A stretch of 6,357 nucleotides of DNA, from positions 1 to 6,357 of the forward strand of contig JASEGN010000049.1 of NCBI GenBank assembly GCA_030018055.1. Direction: 5' to 3'. Each line of letters begins with the position of its first letter. Position 1 is the stretch's first letter. The DNA is from Candidatus Aenigmatarchaeota archaeon (GTDB taxonomy: Archaea; Aenigmatarchaeota; Aenigmatarchaeia; CG10238-14; SCSR01). Below are positions 1-5,651 of this stretch, one piece after another. The translations under genes were made by a program, and so were the position numbers. A model generated the notes under the pieces. The model was not told the origin of the DNA, searched no databases, and was given only the letters and a program-made list of their open reading frames with translations.

Positions 1-316
1 CTACTATACTTTTCTTAGTTTGACCGTAGCTCAATCTACAATCAACCAGGGCACTATAAATTGTATTTCCATCTAAAATGTCTTTATCTGGAAATAGTCT
101 TATATTTAAGATGTGATCAAGATGATAATGTGTTAGAAAGATTAAATCTATATCTTCTGGCTTCAACCCTTCTTTAGAAAGAGTGTTTAGCAATAGTTCT
201 TTATTTGCTCCTGGATCTACTAGAATTTTTAATCCACTATCTTCGATCAAAACAGTTGATGGAGATGCCCTTTCTTTTGTAGCATAGCCTTCAATCAATA
301 CTTTTACTTCTGTCAT
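1..316 (-). CDS. Metallo-beta-lactamase-fold hydrolase, N-terminal part (cut by window edge)
   Basis: The first 105 residues of a metallo-beta-lactamase-fold protein are visible; the rest lies beyond base 1. Residues 21-36 (TVLIEDSGLKILVDPG) are the usual first strands ending in the DPG turn. Residues 62-68 (THYHLDH) are the HxHxDH zinc-binding motif, with H63, H65, D67 and H68 as metal ligands. The following NIRLFPDKDI resembles the small single-domain MBL proteins of the MBLAC1 type (seen from general family knowledge, not a search). Such proteins are binuclear-metal hydrolases with varied substrates (thioesters, nucleic acids, lactones); the substrate cannot be told from this fragment. The ATG overlaps the gatA stop codon as ATGA and has a good Shine-Dalgarno (AGGTGA) 4 nt upstream, so it is the third gene of a gatC-gatA-MBL operon. 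The fold is secure, the function open. Confidence 0.85.
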   Translation of the reverse strand, partial: MTEVKVLIEGYATKERASPSTVLIEDSGLKILVDPGANKELLLNTLSKEGLKPEDIDLIFLTHYHLDHILNIRLFPDKDILDGNTIYSALVDCRLSYGQTKKSIV

Positions 317-1650
317 TTATTCACCTGTTCAAAAGCATAGGCTACTTGTAAAATCTTCCCTTCCTGCAAATGATCGCCTATTATATGCATGCCAACAGGC
401 AATCCGTTAACAGAGCCACAAGGGATTGAAATATGTGGTATACCAGCAAGATTAGGTCCTACGGTAAGTATATCCATCATGTATTGCTCTATTGGTGATA
501 GTTTCTCTATCTCATCAAATTTAGGAGCAACTACGGGCATGGTTGGTGCTATCAAAACATCAAACTTTTTAAAAGCAAGTTTAAAGTCTTCTATAACTTT
601 TGTCCGAACTTTTAACGCCTTAAGATAATAAGCGTCTCTAAATCCAGCCATCCTAGCAAAAGTACCGAGAATTATCCTTCTTTTCGCTTCCTCACCAAAT
701 CCATTAGCACGAACTACAGAAAAATATTCATCATAATTCCCCTGCAATGGTAGATGTAAACCATACCTCATACCACAGAACTTAGCTAAATTGGTAGAAG
801 ACTCAGCCATAGCTATGATGTAGTAAGCTGACAGAGAATATTTTGTATGCGGTAATGATACTTCCTTATAACTTGCCCCCAGGTTTTCTAGTTTTTGGAT
901 AGAGTTCCATACAACCTTAACAATCTTTTCATTTACATTTTCAAAGTATTCCTTTGGCACACCTATTTTTACTCCTTTAATTTTTTCCTTCAGGTATAAA
1001 GTGAAATCTTCTTTGGGTATGTCTAAAACAGTGGAATCATAATTATCAGGACCTGCTATTACTGATAACAACAAAGTGACATCATGTACAGTTTTACCAA
1101 TACAACCAATTTTATCCAAGCTATTAGCGTAATCTATTAGTCCCCATCTAGAAACTCTACCATAGGTTGGTGTTAAGCCAACGGTACCAGTAAAGGCAGC
1201 AGGACAAGATATACTTCCTCCTGTTGATTCGGCTAGAGCTATGTGTGGAAAGTCAGCTGCTAAGGTTAAACAACTAGCTCCACCAGATGAACCGCCACAA
1301 CTCCTACTAATATCTAATGGATTTTTAGGTATGCAGTAAGCGCAATTAACAGAAAAAGTGCCAAAGCCAAATTCATCCATTGCTGTCTTACCAATAATAA
1401 ATGCTCCTTCCTTCAAAGCATTTATCACTGCAGTAGCAGAAAATGGTGGAACATAGCCTTCTAATATTTTACTTCCAGCTGTGGTTTGTATGTCCTTTGT
1501 ACAAATGTTGTCTTTAACTGATATAGCTATACCAGTTAGCCTACCTTTAGTTTTTGGTAGGTCTATCTTTTCAGGAATTGTGATAAAGGGTGAGTATTTC
1601 TTCTGTATGGCTTTAGACTTTTCCAGAACTTCTTGAACAAATTCTTTCAT
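313..1650 (-). CDS. gatA: Aspartyl/glutamyl-tRNA amidotransferase subunit A (GatA)
   Basis: GatA is the glutaminase subunit of the GatCAB tRNA-dependent amidotransferase. It releases ammonia from glutamine or asparagine, which GatB uses to turn Asp-tRNA(Asn) or Glu-tRNA(Gln) into Asn- or Gln-tRNA in the cytoplasm. The 445 residues carry the full amidase-signature Ser-cisSer-Lys triad: K46 (SVKDN), S121 in GGSSGG (119-124), and nucleophile S146 in STGGS (142-146). Downstream, TPTYGRVSRWGLIDYANSLDKIG is the typical GatA extension of the signature, and the C-terminal NLAGIPHISIPCG...GLPVGMHIIG block is also typical. The usual bacterial DTGGSIRQP is STGGSISCP here, a variant I associate with archaeal GatA; this was not checked by alignment. 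The length is a little below the bacterial ~485. The ATG overlaps the gatC stop (ATGA), with a weak AGGAT 3 nt upstream. The next gene overlaps its own stop the same way. gatB is not in the window. Confidence 0.95.
   Translation of the reverse strand: MKEFVQEVLEKSKAIQKKYSPFITIPEKIDLPKTKGRLTGIAISVKDNICTKDIQTTAGSKILEGYVPPFSATAVINALKEGAFIIGKTAMDEFGFGTFSVNCAYCIPKNPLDISRSCGGSSGGASCLTLAADFPHIALAESTGGSISCPAAFTGTVGLTPTYGRVSRWGLIDYANSLDKIGCIGKTVHDVTLLLSVIAGPDNYDSTVLDIPKEDFTLYLKEKIKGVKIGVPKEYFENVNEKIVKVVWNSIQKLENLGASYKEVSLPHTKYSLSAYYIIAMAESSTNLAKFCGMRYGLHLPLQGNYDEYFSVVRANGFGEEAKRRIILGTFARMAGFRDAYYLKALKVRTKVIEDFKLAFKKFDVLIAPTMPVVAPKFDEIEKLSPIEQYMMDILTVGPNLAGIPHISIPCGSVNGLPVGMHIIGDHLQEGKILQVAYAFEQVNK
321..326 (-). 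promoter_or_regulatory. Shine-Dalgarno of the MBL-fold gene
   Basis: On the minus strand AGGTGA stands 4 nt before the ATG at 316. It is complementary to the conserved archaeal 16S 3' end (CACCUCC). It lies inside the last codons of gatA, so reinitiation after gatA translation is likely. It contrasts with the first genes of the other units here, which show no such site. Confidence 0.65.
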
Positions 1651-1937
1651 ACTATCCTAGGACCCTTAAAATATTTTTCTTCTTTATGTTTTGTGTTAGC
1701 TAATGGCTTCCATTCGAATTTCATAGCCTTATCTTCTCTAAAAACATTTTTTATCTTTTGTGGGTGGAAGGATGCCTTAATTTTAGTAGTATCGACTTTG
1801 TCTATTTCCTTAAAAGCAGAAAGTATGTCCGAAAGCTGTTTGGTGAATTTTTCTATTTCTTCTTCCGACAGCTTCAATCTTGCGTTACTAGCTACTCTTT
1901 TTACTAGTTCTTTGTTAATTTTCCAGTAATCTGGCAC
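1647..1937 (-). CDS. gatC: Aspartyl/glutamyl-tRNA amidotransferase subunit C (GatC)
   Basis: GatC is the small subunit that wraps the GatA-GatB interface and stabilises the complex. The 96 residues show the family layout. First comes the N-terminal helix pair ELVKRVASNARLKLSEEEIEKF...QLSDIL (about 10-45). The VDTTKIKASFHP linker follows, then an FREDKA block (normally LReDe), and the C-terminal PLANTKHKEEKYFKGPRIV tail that matches the usual NAPxxxxGyFkVPrv ending. The start is GTG at 1937. It is the first start codon after an in-frame TGA about 36 nt upstream, and the conserved helix begins soon after it. It overlaps gatA by ATGA. The 36-nt gap from the phosphatase gene holds a TATA-like block at a leaderless distance, so gatC probably begins its own transcript, although readthrough is possible. 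Confidence 0.93.
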   Translation of the reverse strand: MPDYWKINKELVKRVASNARLKLSEEEIEKFTKQLSDILSAFKEIDKVDTTKIKASFHPQKIKNVFREDKAMKFEWKPLANTKHKEEKYFKGPRIV

Positions 1938-1953
1938 AACATTAAATTGTTTT

Positions 1954-1964
1954 GAAAAAATAAA
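1954..1964 (-). promoter_or_regulatory. TATA-like element upstream of gatC
   Basis: On the minus strand TTTTATTTTTT is centred about 22 nt before the gatC GTG. That fits an archaeal TATA box driving a leaderless transcript. No Shine-Dalgarno is visible between it and the start. The whole gap is A/T-rich, so the call rests mostly on spacing. Confidence 0.35.
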
Positions 1965-1973
1965 AGTGAAAAG

Positions 1974-2411
1974 TCAAATGTTCATTTCTATGTGGTATAA
2001 ACCCTCAACCAATTCTAAGCATTTTGCACGAATATCGTCTCTTATACGTCTAATTGTTTCTTCGTCTTTATGATAAGTATCTTCTACATCCCAAATTTCA
2101 TACATAGCGTGTCCATGTAAATCAGAGGTACCGATTTCGGTATTCAGGTATATTATCTTCGTAGCTTTATTGATTATTTCTTTGTCCAATCTTTTTGGAT
2201 AGTAAATACTAGGATTTGACATATCTATCCCAATCTCTTTCATCACTTTTAGGGAAGTTGAACCAACTCTGCTAGCAGGATTTATGCCAGCACTCATTGC
2301 TTCATAATTTTCATCAACAATACCATAACTTTTTTTAAATGTGTTAAATAGAGCCTGTGCCATCTGACTTCTGCCAGAATTTGCACGACAAACAAATAGG
2401 ATGTACTTCAT
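1974..2411 (-). CDS. Low-molecular-weight protein-tyrosine-phosphatase / ArsC-fold protein
   Basis: This 145-residue protein has the LMW-PTP fold signature. The P-loop CX5R spans C8-R14 (VCRANSGRSQMA), with C8 the nucleophile and R14 the phosphate binder. AGINPAS follows at about 41-47, the family's AGT/AG-P loop, and IWDVEDT at 106-112 supplies the general acid (D111, where relatives have D-P). It could dephosphorylate phosphotyrosine or another small phospho-substrate in the cytoplasm. Thioredoxin-dependent arsenate reductase (ArsC) shares this fold but needs two further cysteines about 75-80 residues after the nucleophile. Here that region reads LNTEIGTSDLHGH and has none; the only other cysteine is C131. 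I therefore favour phosphatase or an unassigned member over arsenate reductase. The start follows from the P-loop lying at residue 8, as is normal. It lies upstream of gatC on the same strand and is divergent from the gene at 2470. Confidence 0.85.
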   Translation of the reverse strand: MKYILFVCRANSGRSQMAQALFNTFKKSYGIVDENYEAMSAGINPASRVGSTSLKVMKEIGIDMSNPSIYYPKRLDKEIINKATKIIYLNTEIGTSDLHGHAMYEIWDVEDTYHKDEETIRRIRDDIRAKCLELVEGLYHIEMNI

Positions 2412-2432
2412 TTCAATTCTAAAATAAATGAC

Positions 2433-2450
2433 AAAAGATATTAATTTAAA
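2433..2450 (+). promoter_or_regulatory. Promoter-like A/T block before the 153-aa gene (possibly divergent)
   Basis: AAAAGATATTAATTTAAA ends 19 nt before the ATG at 2470, placing ATTTAAA about 23 nt upstream, as expected for a TATA box of a leaderless gene. Nearly the same block precedes the next gene (2935-2952). Its core TTAATTTAA is close to symmetric, and read on the other strand it lies about 32 nt from the phosphatase ATG at 2411, so it may serve both directions. Prediction only. Confidence 0.45.
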
Positions 2451-2469
2451 GCTTCTCTATTTTCAAACT

Positions 2470-2931
2470 ATGACCGAAGAACCAGTAGAGATTAAAAGAA
2501 GAACTGTCAAATCGTCTACAGGCGAAGAATATAACGACGAATGGTTTGATATCAAAAGACCATTAAATGATCAAGAAATTGAAAAACTTAGGCAGCTTGT
2601 TGAGTCATTACATGGTAATTTTTCAATAGAAAGAAAGGAAGAACAATGTATTAAAATGAATCTCCCTAGGATATTTTTCGATCGTTCAAAAATTCTAAAT
2701 CGAATAATAAACTATTTTATCCCTCAGGAAGAGATAGGAGTTTATGTAATTAGGGCATATAGTGAAGAAGATGATACATACAGTAAAAAACAAGTTCTTA
2801 TAAGAGAAGTTCCAAGAAAGCCAGATTATCTTGAAAAGATCCTAAGAAAATTTTCAAGAAGGCCAGATTTTTATCATGAAAAGGTACATGATTTTATAGT
2901 TAACTTATATCTTAGAGCAAATGAAGTATAG
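2470..2931 (+). CDS. Hypothetical charged protein with C-terminal internal repeat
   Basis: I do not recognise this 153-residue protein. It is soluble-looking, very rich in Glu, Lys and Arg, has a single cysteine (C60), and no signal peptide or membrane segment. Residues 1-30 are polar. Residues 34-49 look helical (DQEIEKLRQLVESLHG). LPRIFFDRSKILNRIINYF (65-83) is the most hydrophobic stretch, followed by a strand-like IGVYVIRAYS. The C-terminus holds two similar units, PRKPDYLEKILRKF and SRRPDFYHEKVHDF, about 14 residues apart. I chose the ATG at 2470 over an in-frame ATG at 2428 because the promoter-like block lies between them and the upstream ATG would sit just 16 nt from the divergent gene with no TATA box in front. 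The gap to the next gene is 38 nt, same strand, so the two may work together. Function unknown. Confidence 0.75.
   Translation: MTEEPVEIKRRTVKSSTGEEYNDEWFDIKRPLNDQEIEKLRQLVESLHGNFSIERKEEQCIKMNLPRIFFDRSKILNRIINYFIPQEEIGVYVIRAYSEEDDTYSKKQVLIREVPRKPDYLEKILRKFSRRPDFYHEKVHDFIVNLYLRANEV
2813..2885 (+). repeat. Tandem intragenic duplication, period about 42 nt
   Basis: Two adjacent copies begin at 2813 and 2855. Their first 15 bases (CAAGAARGCCAGATT) differ at one position. After a 3-nt insertion in copy two, ATCTTGAAAAGAT is followed by its partner ATCATGAAAAGGT. At the protein level this gives RKPDY-LEKI and RRPDFYHEKV. DNA similarity at this level suggests a fairly recent in-frame duplication. 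Confidence 0.65.
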
Positions 2932-2934
2932 ATG

Positions 2935-2952
2935 AAAAGATATTAAGTTAAA
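2935..2952 (+). promoter_or_regulatory. Promoter-like A/T block before the HExxH gene
   Basis: AAAAGATATTAAGTTAAA matches the block at 2433-2450 in 17 of 18 positions and ends 17 nt before the ATG at 2970. Shared sequence plus similar spacing supports a promoter and possibly co-regulation of the two genes. The intergenic gap it occupies is only 38 nt. The alternative is one transcript from the first promoter. Confidence 0.4.
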
Positions 2953-2969
2953 AACTGAAAAAATTGAGA

Positions 2970-3806
2970 ATGATAAAAATGAATTTTAATTTAAGTGGTT
3001 GGTATCTTGGAATCATCAGTTTCAACGACAAGGTGTTAGACTTAAGTGTACCAGAAGTAAGAAAGAAATTAACCCAAAAATATTTAGAAGAATGCTACGA
3101 CGATTGCATCGGAAAAATTGAATCACTAGAAGATTATTTTGAGAATAAATTAGCATTTAGAGAAACTCTAGAGCGAATAGCGACTACAGAGAGAGCAGAG
3201 GTCGTTGCAAGAGAGGTAAGATACCCTCCTTTCTGGAGTTCTTATCCTCGAAGAAGGATGGAAAAAATAGTTAATGCAGATGTTACATATGAGGAAAGCA
3301 AATACTTCTATGTTCCTCATTACATATTTGAAGAAAAAATAAAAAGAATAGAAATACCCAACGATAAGCCAGAAAAGCTGGCTAAGGGTAGTGTATACCA
3401 TGAGACACTTCACCATTTCCTACACAGCTACCAGAGGTTGACTAACTCATTGCTTACTGACAAAATAAAGATAGAAAAACAAAAGAAAAGAGCAGAATTT
3501 TTCCTTGAGGAAAATGTAGTTGAACTATTCACTGATTTATGCTTAGCAGATGATGAAGAGGCTCTTTTTGAGCATAGGTGGGAATTGTATTATTTAAAAC
3601 ATCCCGGACGTCGTTTTATGATAAATATGCCAATTGCAACAGTTGCTGGAGCAACTATTGGTTATAGCATTTTTCATCCCCAATTTTTTCCTGTTTTATT
3701 AGCGCTGTATGTTATTAACAATAGAGTTCATGTAGCATATAAAAAGTCAAAGCGACAAGAATTGTTACAACCTAAAGAAAGGCCAAGCCTAAAATTCAAG
3801 ATATAA
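2970..3806 (+). CDS. Putative membrane-anchored HExxH (zincin-like) metallopeptidase
   Basis: The family is not recognised, but the 278-residue protein has a clear HExxH motif at 144-148 within YHETLHHFLHSYQR. H144 and H148 would bind zinc and E145 would activate water. H152 (HExxHxxxH) or a glutamate in EENVVELFTDL (E181/E185, 33-37 residues on) could be the third ligand; the latter is the gluzincin arrangement. Residues 30-110 are charged and probably helical. A hydrophobic stretch at about 217-251 (INMPIATVAGATIGYSIF, then FFPVLLALYVI) predicts one or two membrane passes near the C-terminus, followed by a basic tail (YKKSKRQELL). With a hairpin or tail anchor the catalytic part would most simply lie in the cytoplasm. 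No N-terminal signal peptide is seen. The start is ATG 2970 by promoter spacing; ATG 2979 and TTG 2964 are in frame. The motif could be coincidental, but its spacing to a conserved-looking E-rich helix favours a real zincin. Confidence 0.75.
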   Translation: MIKMNFNLSGWYLGIISFNDKVLDLSVPEVRKKLTQKYLEECYDDCIGKIESLEDYFENKLAFRETLERIATTERAEVVAREVRYPPFWSSYPRRRMEKIVNADVTYEESKYFYVPHYIFEEKIKRIEIPNDKPEKLAKGSVYHETLHHFLHSYQRLTNSLLTDKIKIEKQKKRAEFFLEENVVELFTDLCLADDEEALFEHRWELYYLKHPGRRFMINMPIATVAGATIGYSIFHPQFFPVLLALYVINNRVHVAYKKSKRQELLQPKERPSLKFKI

Positions 3807-3809
3807 TTA

Positions 3810-3832
3810 TTTTTAATTTATTTTATATTTTT
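3810..3832 (+). terminator. T-rich terminator after the HExxH gene
   Basis: Immediately after the stop codon the plus strand carries T5 (3810-3814), T4 (3821-3824) and T5 (3828-3832) separated by single A/AA interruptions. Archaeal RNA polymerase terminates at such oligo-T tracts without a hairpin. Part of the block (TTTTATATTTTTA) could also act as a TATA element for asnS with a leader of about 40 nt. Confidence 0.45.
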
Positions 3833-3865
3833 AATCTTGTAATTAATCATTTGCTTATCTGCAAT

Positions 3866-3877
3866 TTATTTTTATTT
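3866..3877 (+). promoter_or_regulatory. TATA-like element upstream of asnS
   Basis: TTTATTTTTATT is centred about 23 nt before the asnS ATG at 3894, the same spacing as at the other first genes. No Shine-Dalgarno is visible in the 16 nt before the ATG, consistent with a leaderless mRNA. The region is uniformly A/T-rich, so confidence is limited. Confidence 0.35.
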
Positions 3878-3893
3878 GCATAAAATTAAAAGT

Positions 3894-5189
3894 ATGAAAT
3901 TTTTAGAAATAGCAAAAATATTAGGCGGAAAAGAAGGTAGCGTAGCAATTAGAGGATGGTTAGCAAATAAACGCTCTAGTGGAGGGATTCAGTTCTTGTT
4001 TATTAGAGATGGTAGCGGGATTATTCAATGCACGGTCAGAAGAGATAAATTCAGTGAAAAATTCTATGAATATATAGAAAAATTGCCTCTGGAATCTGTT
4101 TTGGAGATTGAAGGTATTGTAAGGAAGGATCCACGTGCTCCTGGAGGATGGGAAATTTTAGCTGAAAAAATAAAAATTTCAAGCGAAGCATATGAAGGCT
4201 TTCCAATAGCAAAAAAATATCATGGACCGCGCTTTTTACTTCAACAAAGGCATCTTTGGCTTAGGAACAGGAAAATGCAACTTGTGTTAAAAATAAGGTC
4301 AAAATTTTTACAGCTTGCTAGAAATTGGTTTGAAGCTAATGGATTTACAGAATTTCATTCCCCAATGTTTACTCAAGCTGCTTGCGAAGGAGGAGCTACT
4401 CTTTTCCCAGTAAAGTATTTTGATACTACAGCTTACTTAACACAATCCTGGCAATTATATGCTGAAGCTGCAATAGCAAGTTTAGGGAAAATATATACTA
4501 TTGCTCCTTCATTCAGAGCTGAAAAATCTAGAACAAGAAGACATTTAACAGAATTCTGGCATCTAGAAGCTGAAATTCCATTTTGCAATTTTGATGGATT
4601 AATCGAAGCAATGGAAGAATTTATAACTTTTGTATGTAATAAATTGGCTGAGGAAATGCCTAATAAGCTGAAAGAATTTGGAAGAGATCCTGGTGACTTG
4701 CTAAAAATTAAGCCACCATTTCCAAAGGTTACTTACGATGAAGCAGTAAAAATTATTCAAGCTGGTGACATAGAGATGAAGTGGGGTGAAGATCTAACTT
4801 GGGAAAGAGAGAAATATTTAGCGAATAAATTTAAAGTTCCATTTTTTGTTATTCATTTTCCAAAGGGTATTAAGGCATTTTACCATAAGCCGAATCCGAG
4901 TAATCCAAAAGTTACTCTGAGTGTTGATATGTTAGCTCCTGAAGGCTATGGTGAAGTCATTGGAGCTGGTGAGAGAATTGAAAGTTACGATGAGCTTATG
5001 AAGAGGATAGAGGAAGAAAAACTAGATCCAAAAAATTATCAGTGGTATCTCGACTTAAGGAAGTATGGCAGTGTGCCACATGCTGGTTTTGGTTTAGGTG
5101 TGGAGAGAACTATTGCTTGGATTTGTAAGCTAAAGCATGTAAGGGATGCTGTTGCATTTCCAAGATTAATAAATGTAGTCTATCCTTAG
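3894..5189 (+). CDS. asnS: Asparaginyl-tRNA synthetase (AsnRS)
   Basis: This class IIb synthetase charges tRNA(Asn) with asparagine. Residues 16-95 form the N-terminal OB-fold anticodon-binding domain (AIRGWLANKRSSGGIQFLFIRDGSG, RKDPRAPGG). The catalytic domain follows. HLWLRNRK (120-127) precedes motif 1 and KYFDTTAYLTQSWQLYAEAA (174-193) follows it. Motif 2 is FRAEKSRTRRHLTEFWHLEAE (R208, E210), and motif 3 is GFGLGVER (398-405, R405). HLTEFW and the C-terminal APEGYGEVIGAGERI region are AsnRS-like rather than AspRS-like. The 431 residues match archaeal and bacterial AsnRS (about 430); wording such as NKRSSGGIQF and RLINVVYP is closest to the bacterial type as I remember it. Slight oddities are W186 where G or P is usual (SQSGQLY) and GAGER for GGSER. 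I chose ATG 3894 because it gives the standard 20-odd residues before GWL; a TTG at 3876 is in frame but overlaps the TATA-like block. It converges with the protease gene, 37 nt away. Confidence 0.95.
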   Translation: MKFLEIAKILGGKEGSVAIRGWLANKRSSGGIQFLFIRDGSGIIQCTVRRDKFSEKFYEYIEKLPLESVLEIEGIVRKDPRAPGGWEILAEKIKISSEAYEGFPIAKKYHGPRFLLQQRHLWLRNRKMQLVLKIRSKFLQLARNWFEANGFTEFHSPMFTQAACEGGATLFPVKYFDTTAYLTQSWQLYAEAAIASLGKIYTIAPSFRAEKSRTRRHLTEFWHLEAEIPFCNFDGLIEAMEEFITFVCNKLAEEMPNKLKEFGRDPGDLLKIKPPFPKVTYDEAVKIIQAGDIEMKWGEDLTWEREKYLANKFKVPFFVIHFPKGIKAFYHKPNPSNPKVTLSVDMLAPEGYGEVIGAGERIESYDELMKRIEEEKLDPKNYQWYLDLRKYGSVPHAGFGLGVERTIAWICKLKHVRDAVAFPRLINVVYP

Positions 5190-5226
5190 GTTCTTAATAA
5201 GATGAATATATTTAGCTGTAGATTTA

Positions 5227-5604
5227 TTAAGTTGTTTTTTGGTAAAAATAAGCCATTCCCTTTGGTCTTACGTACTCAAGTTTATTAGTCGTTGGATCTA
5301 CCCTTAGTCCTAGAGATTCTAGAGTTTCAACTCCTATTACCATTTTAGTTCCTGGAAAAGTAAGTACTATGGTAGGTACTTCTTTATCTTCAAATTTTAT
5401 TGCAACCCCATAAACATCTGCCAAGACCTTCTTTCCATCACCAAGCTCAACCTCTACATGAGTTGGTAATTTTACTGCACCTACTTTCATTAAGGTTTTC
5501 TCTTCTAAAAAAGTGTAGGTAGCACCTGTATCAACTACAACATTATCTAATTTTTCCTCCCCTTTTTCTCCTTTCACTATAATGTTCATATAAACATGTC
5601 CCAT
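5227..5604 (-). CDS. Clan AA (retropepsin-like) single-domain aspartic protease
   Basis: This 125-residue protein has the retropepsin signature VVVDTGATYTFL with catalytic D25 in DTGA (25-28). VIGVETLESLGLRVDPTTNKLE (from about 89) is the C-terminal Gly-hydrophobic 'psi-loop' partner block. Only one DTG is present, so activity would need a homodimer, as in retroviral protease. Stand-alone proteins of this kind occur in archaea and bacteria, mostly with unknown substrates. There is no signal peptide or membrane segment, so a cytoplasmic location is likely. I placed the start at ATG 5604 because a TTTAAA block is centred about 23 nt upstream of it and the family often begins with MG..Y. An in-frame ATG at 5613 would add MFF and leave only about 14 nt to that block. 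It is convergent with asnS. The gene lies between the asnS 3' end and a degenerate copy of that end (see the repeat at 5652), suggesting that it or the copy arrived by a local rearrangement. Confidence 0.85.
   Translation of the reverse strand: MGHVYMNIIVKGEKGEEKLDNVVVDTGATYTFLEEKTLMKVGAVKLPTHVEVELGDGKKVLADVYGVAIKFEDKEVPTIVLTFPGTKMVIGVETLESLGLRVDPTTNKLEYVRPKGMAYFYQKTT
5235..5240 (+). terminator. Oligo-T terminator for asnS
   Basis: A T6 run occurs 45 nt after the asnS stop on the plus strand, just inside the 3' end of the convergent protease gene. It is a plausible archaeal intrinsic terminator. No hairpin is needed or seen. Confidence 0.35.
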
Positions 5605-5623
5605 AAAAAACATTTGGATTACT

Positions 5624-5631
5624 AATTTAAA
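5624..5631 (-). promoter_or_regulatory. TATA-like element of the aspartic protease gene
   Basis: The symmetric block ATTTAAAT is centred about 23-24 nt upstream of the ATG at 5604. This matches the spacing of the TTTAAA element before the gene at 2470 and is part of the reason for choosing that start. No Shine-Dalgarno is visible. Confidence 0.4.
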
Positions 5632-5651
5632 TGAATCAGATGAAAAATTAC

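Noticed and set aside
389..628. Open frame on the plus strand opposite gatA
   Set aside because: It lies wholly within well-conserved gatA, and its translation has no recognisable features.
1633..1929. Open frame on the plus strand opposite gatC
   Set aside because: It mirrors gatC, whose protein sequence is clearly conserved. The hydrophobic translation is an antisense artefact.
1974..2411. Thioredoxin-dependent arsenate reductase
   Set aside because: The two extra cysteines needed for the ArsC redox relay are absent.
2428..2469. Upstream ATG start for the 153-aa gene
   Set aside because: It would place the promoter-like block inside the coding region, and no TATA element precedes it.
3168..3416. 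Open frame on the minus strand inside the HExxH gene
   Set aside because: The Cys/Phe-rich translation is typical of antisense of a Lys/Glu-rich gene. The sense frame holds the motif.
3876..3893. Six-residue N-terminal extension of AsnRS from a TTG codon
   Set aside because: It overlaps the TATA-like block. The ATG at 3894 gives the usual family N-terminus.
3894..5189. Aspartyl-tRNA synthetase or an AsnRS-derived asparagine synthetase
   Set aside because: The intact OB-fold anticodon domain argues against the synthetase paralogue. HLTEFWHLEAE and the C-terminal block are AsnRS-like.
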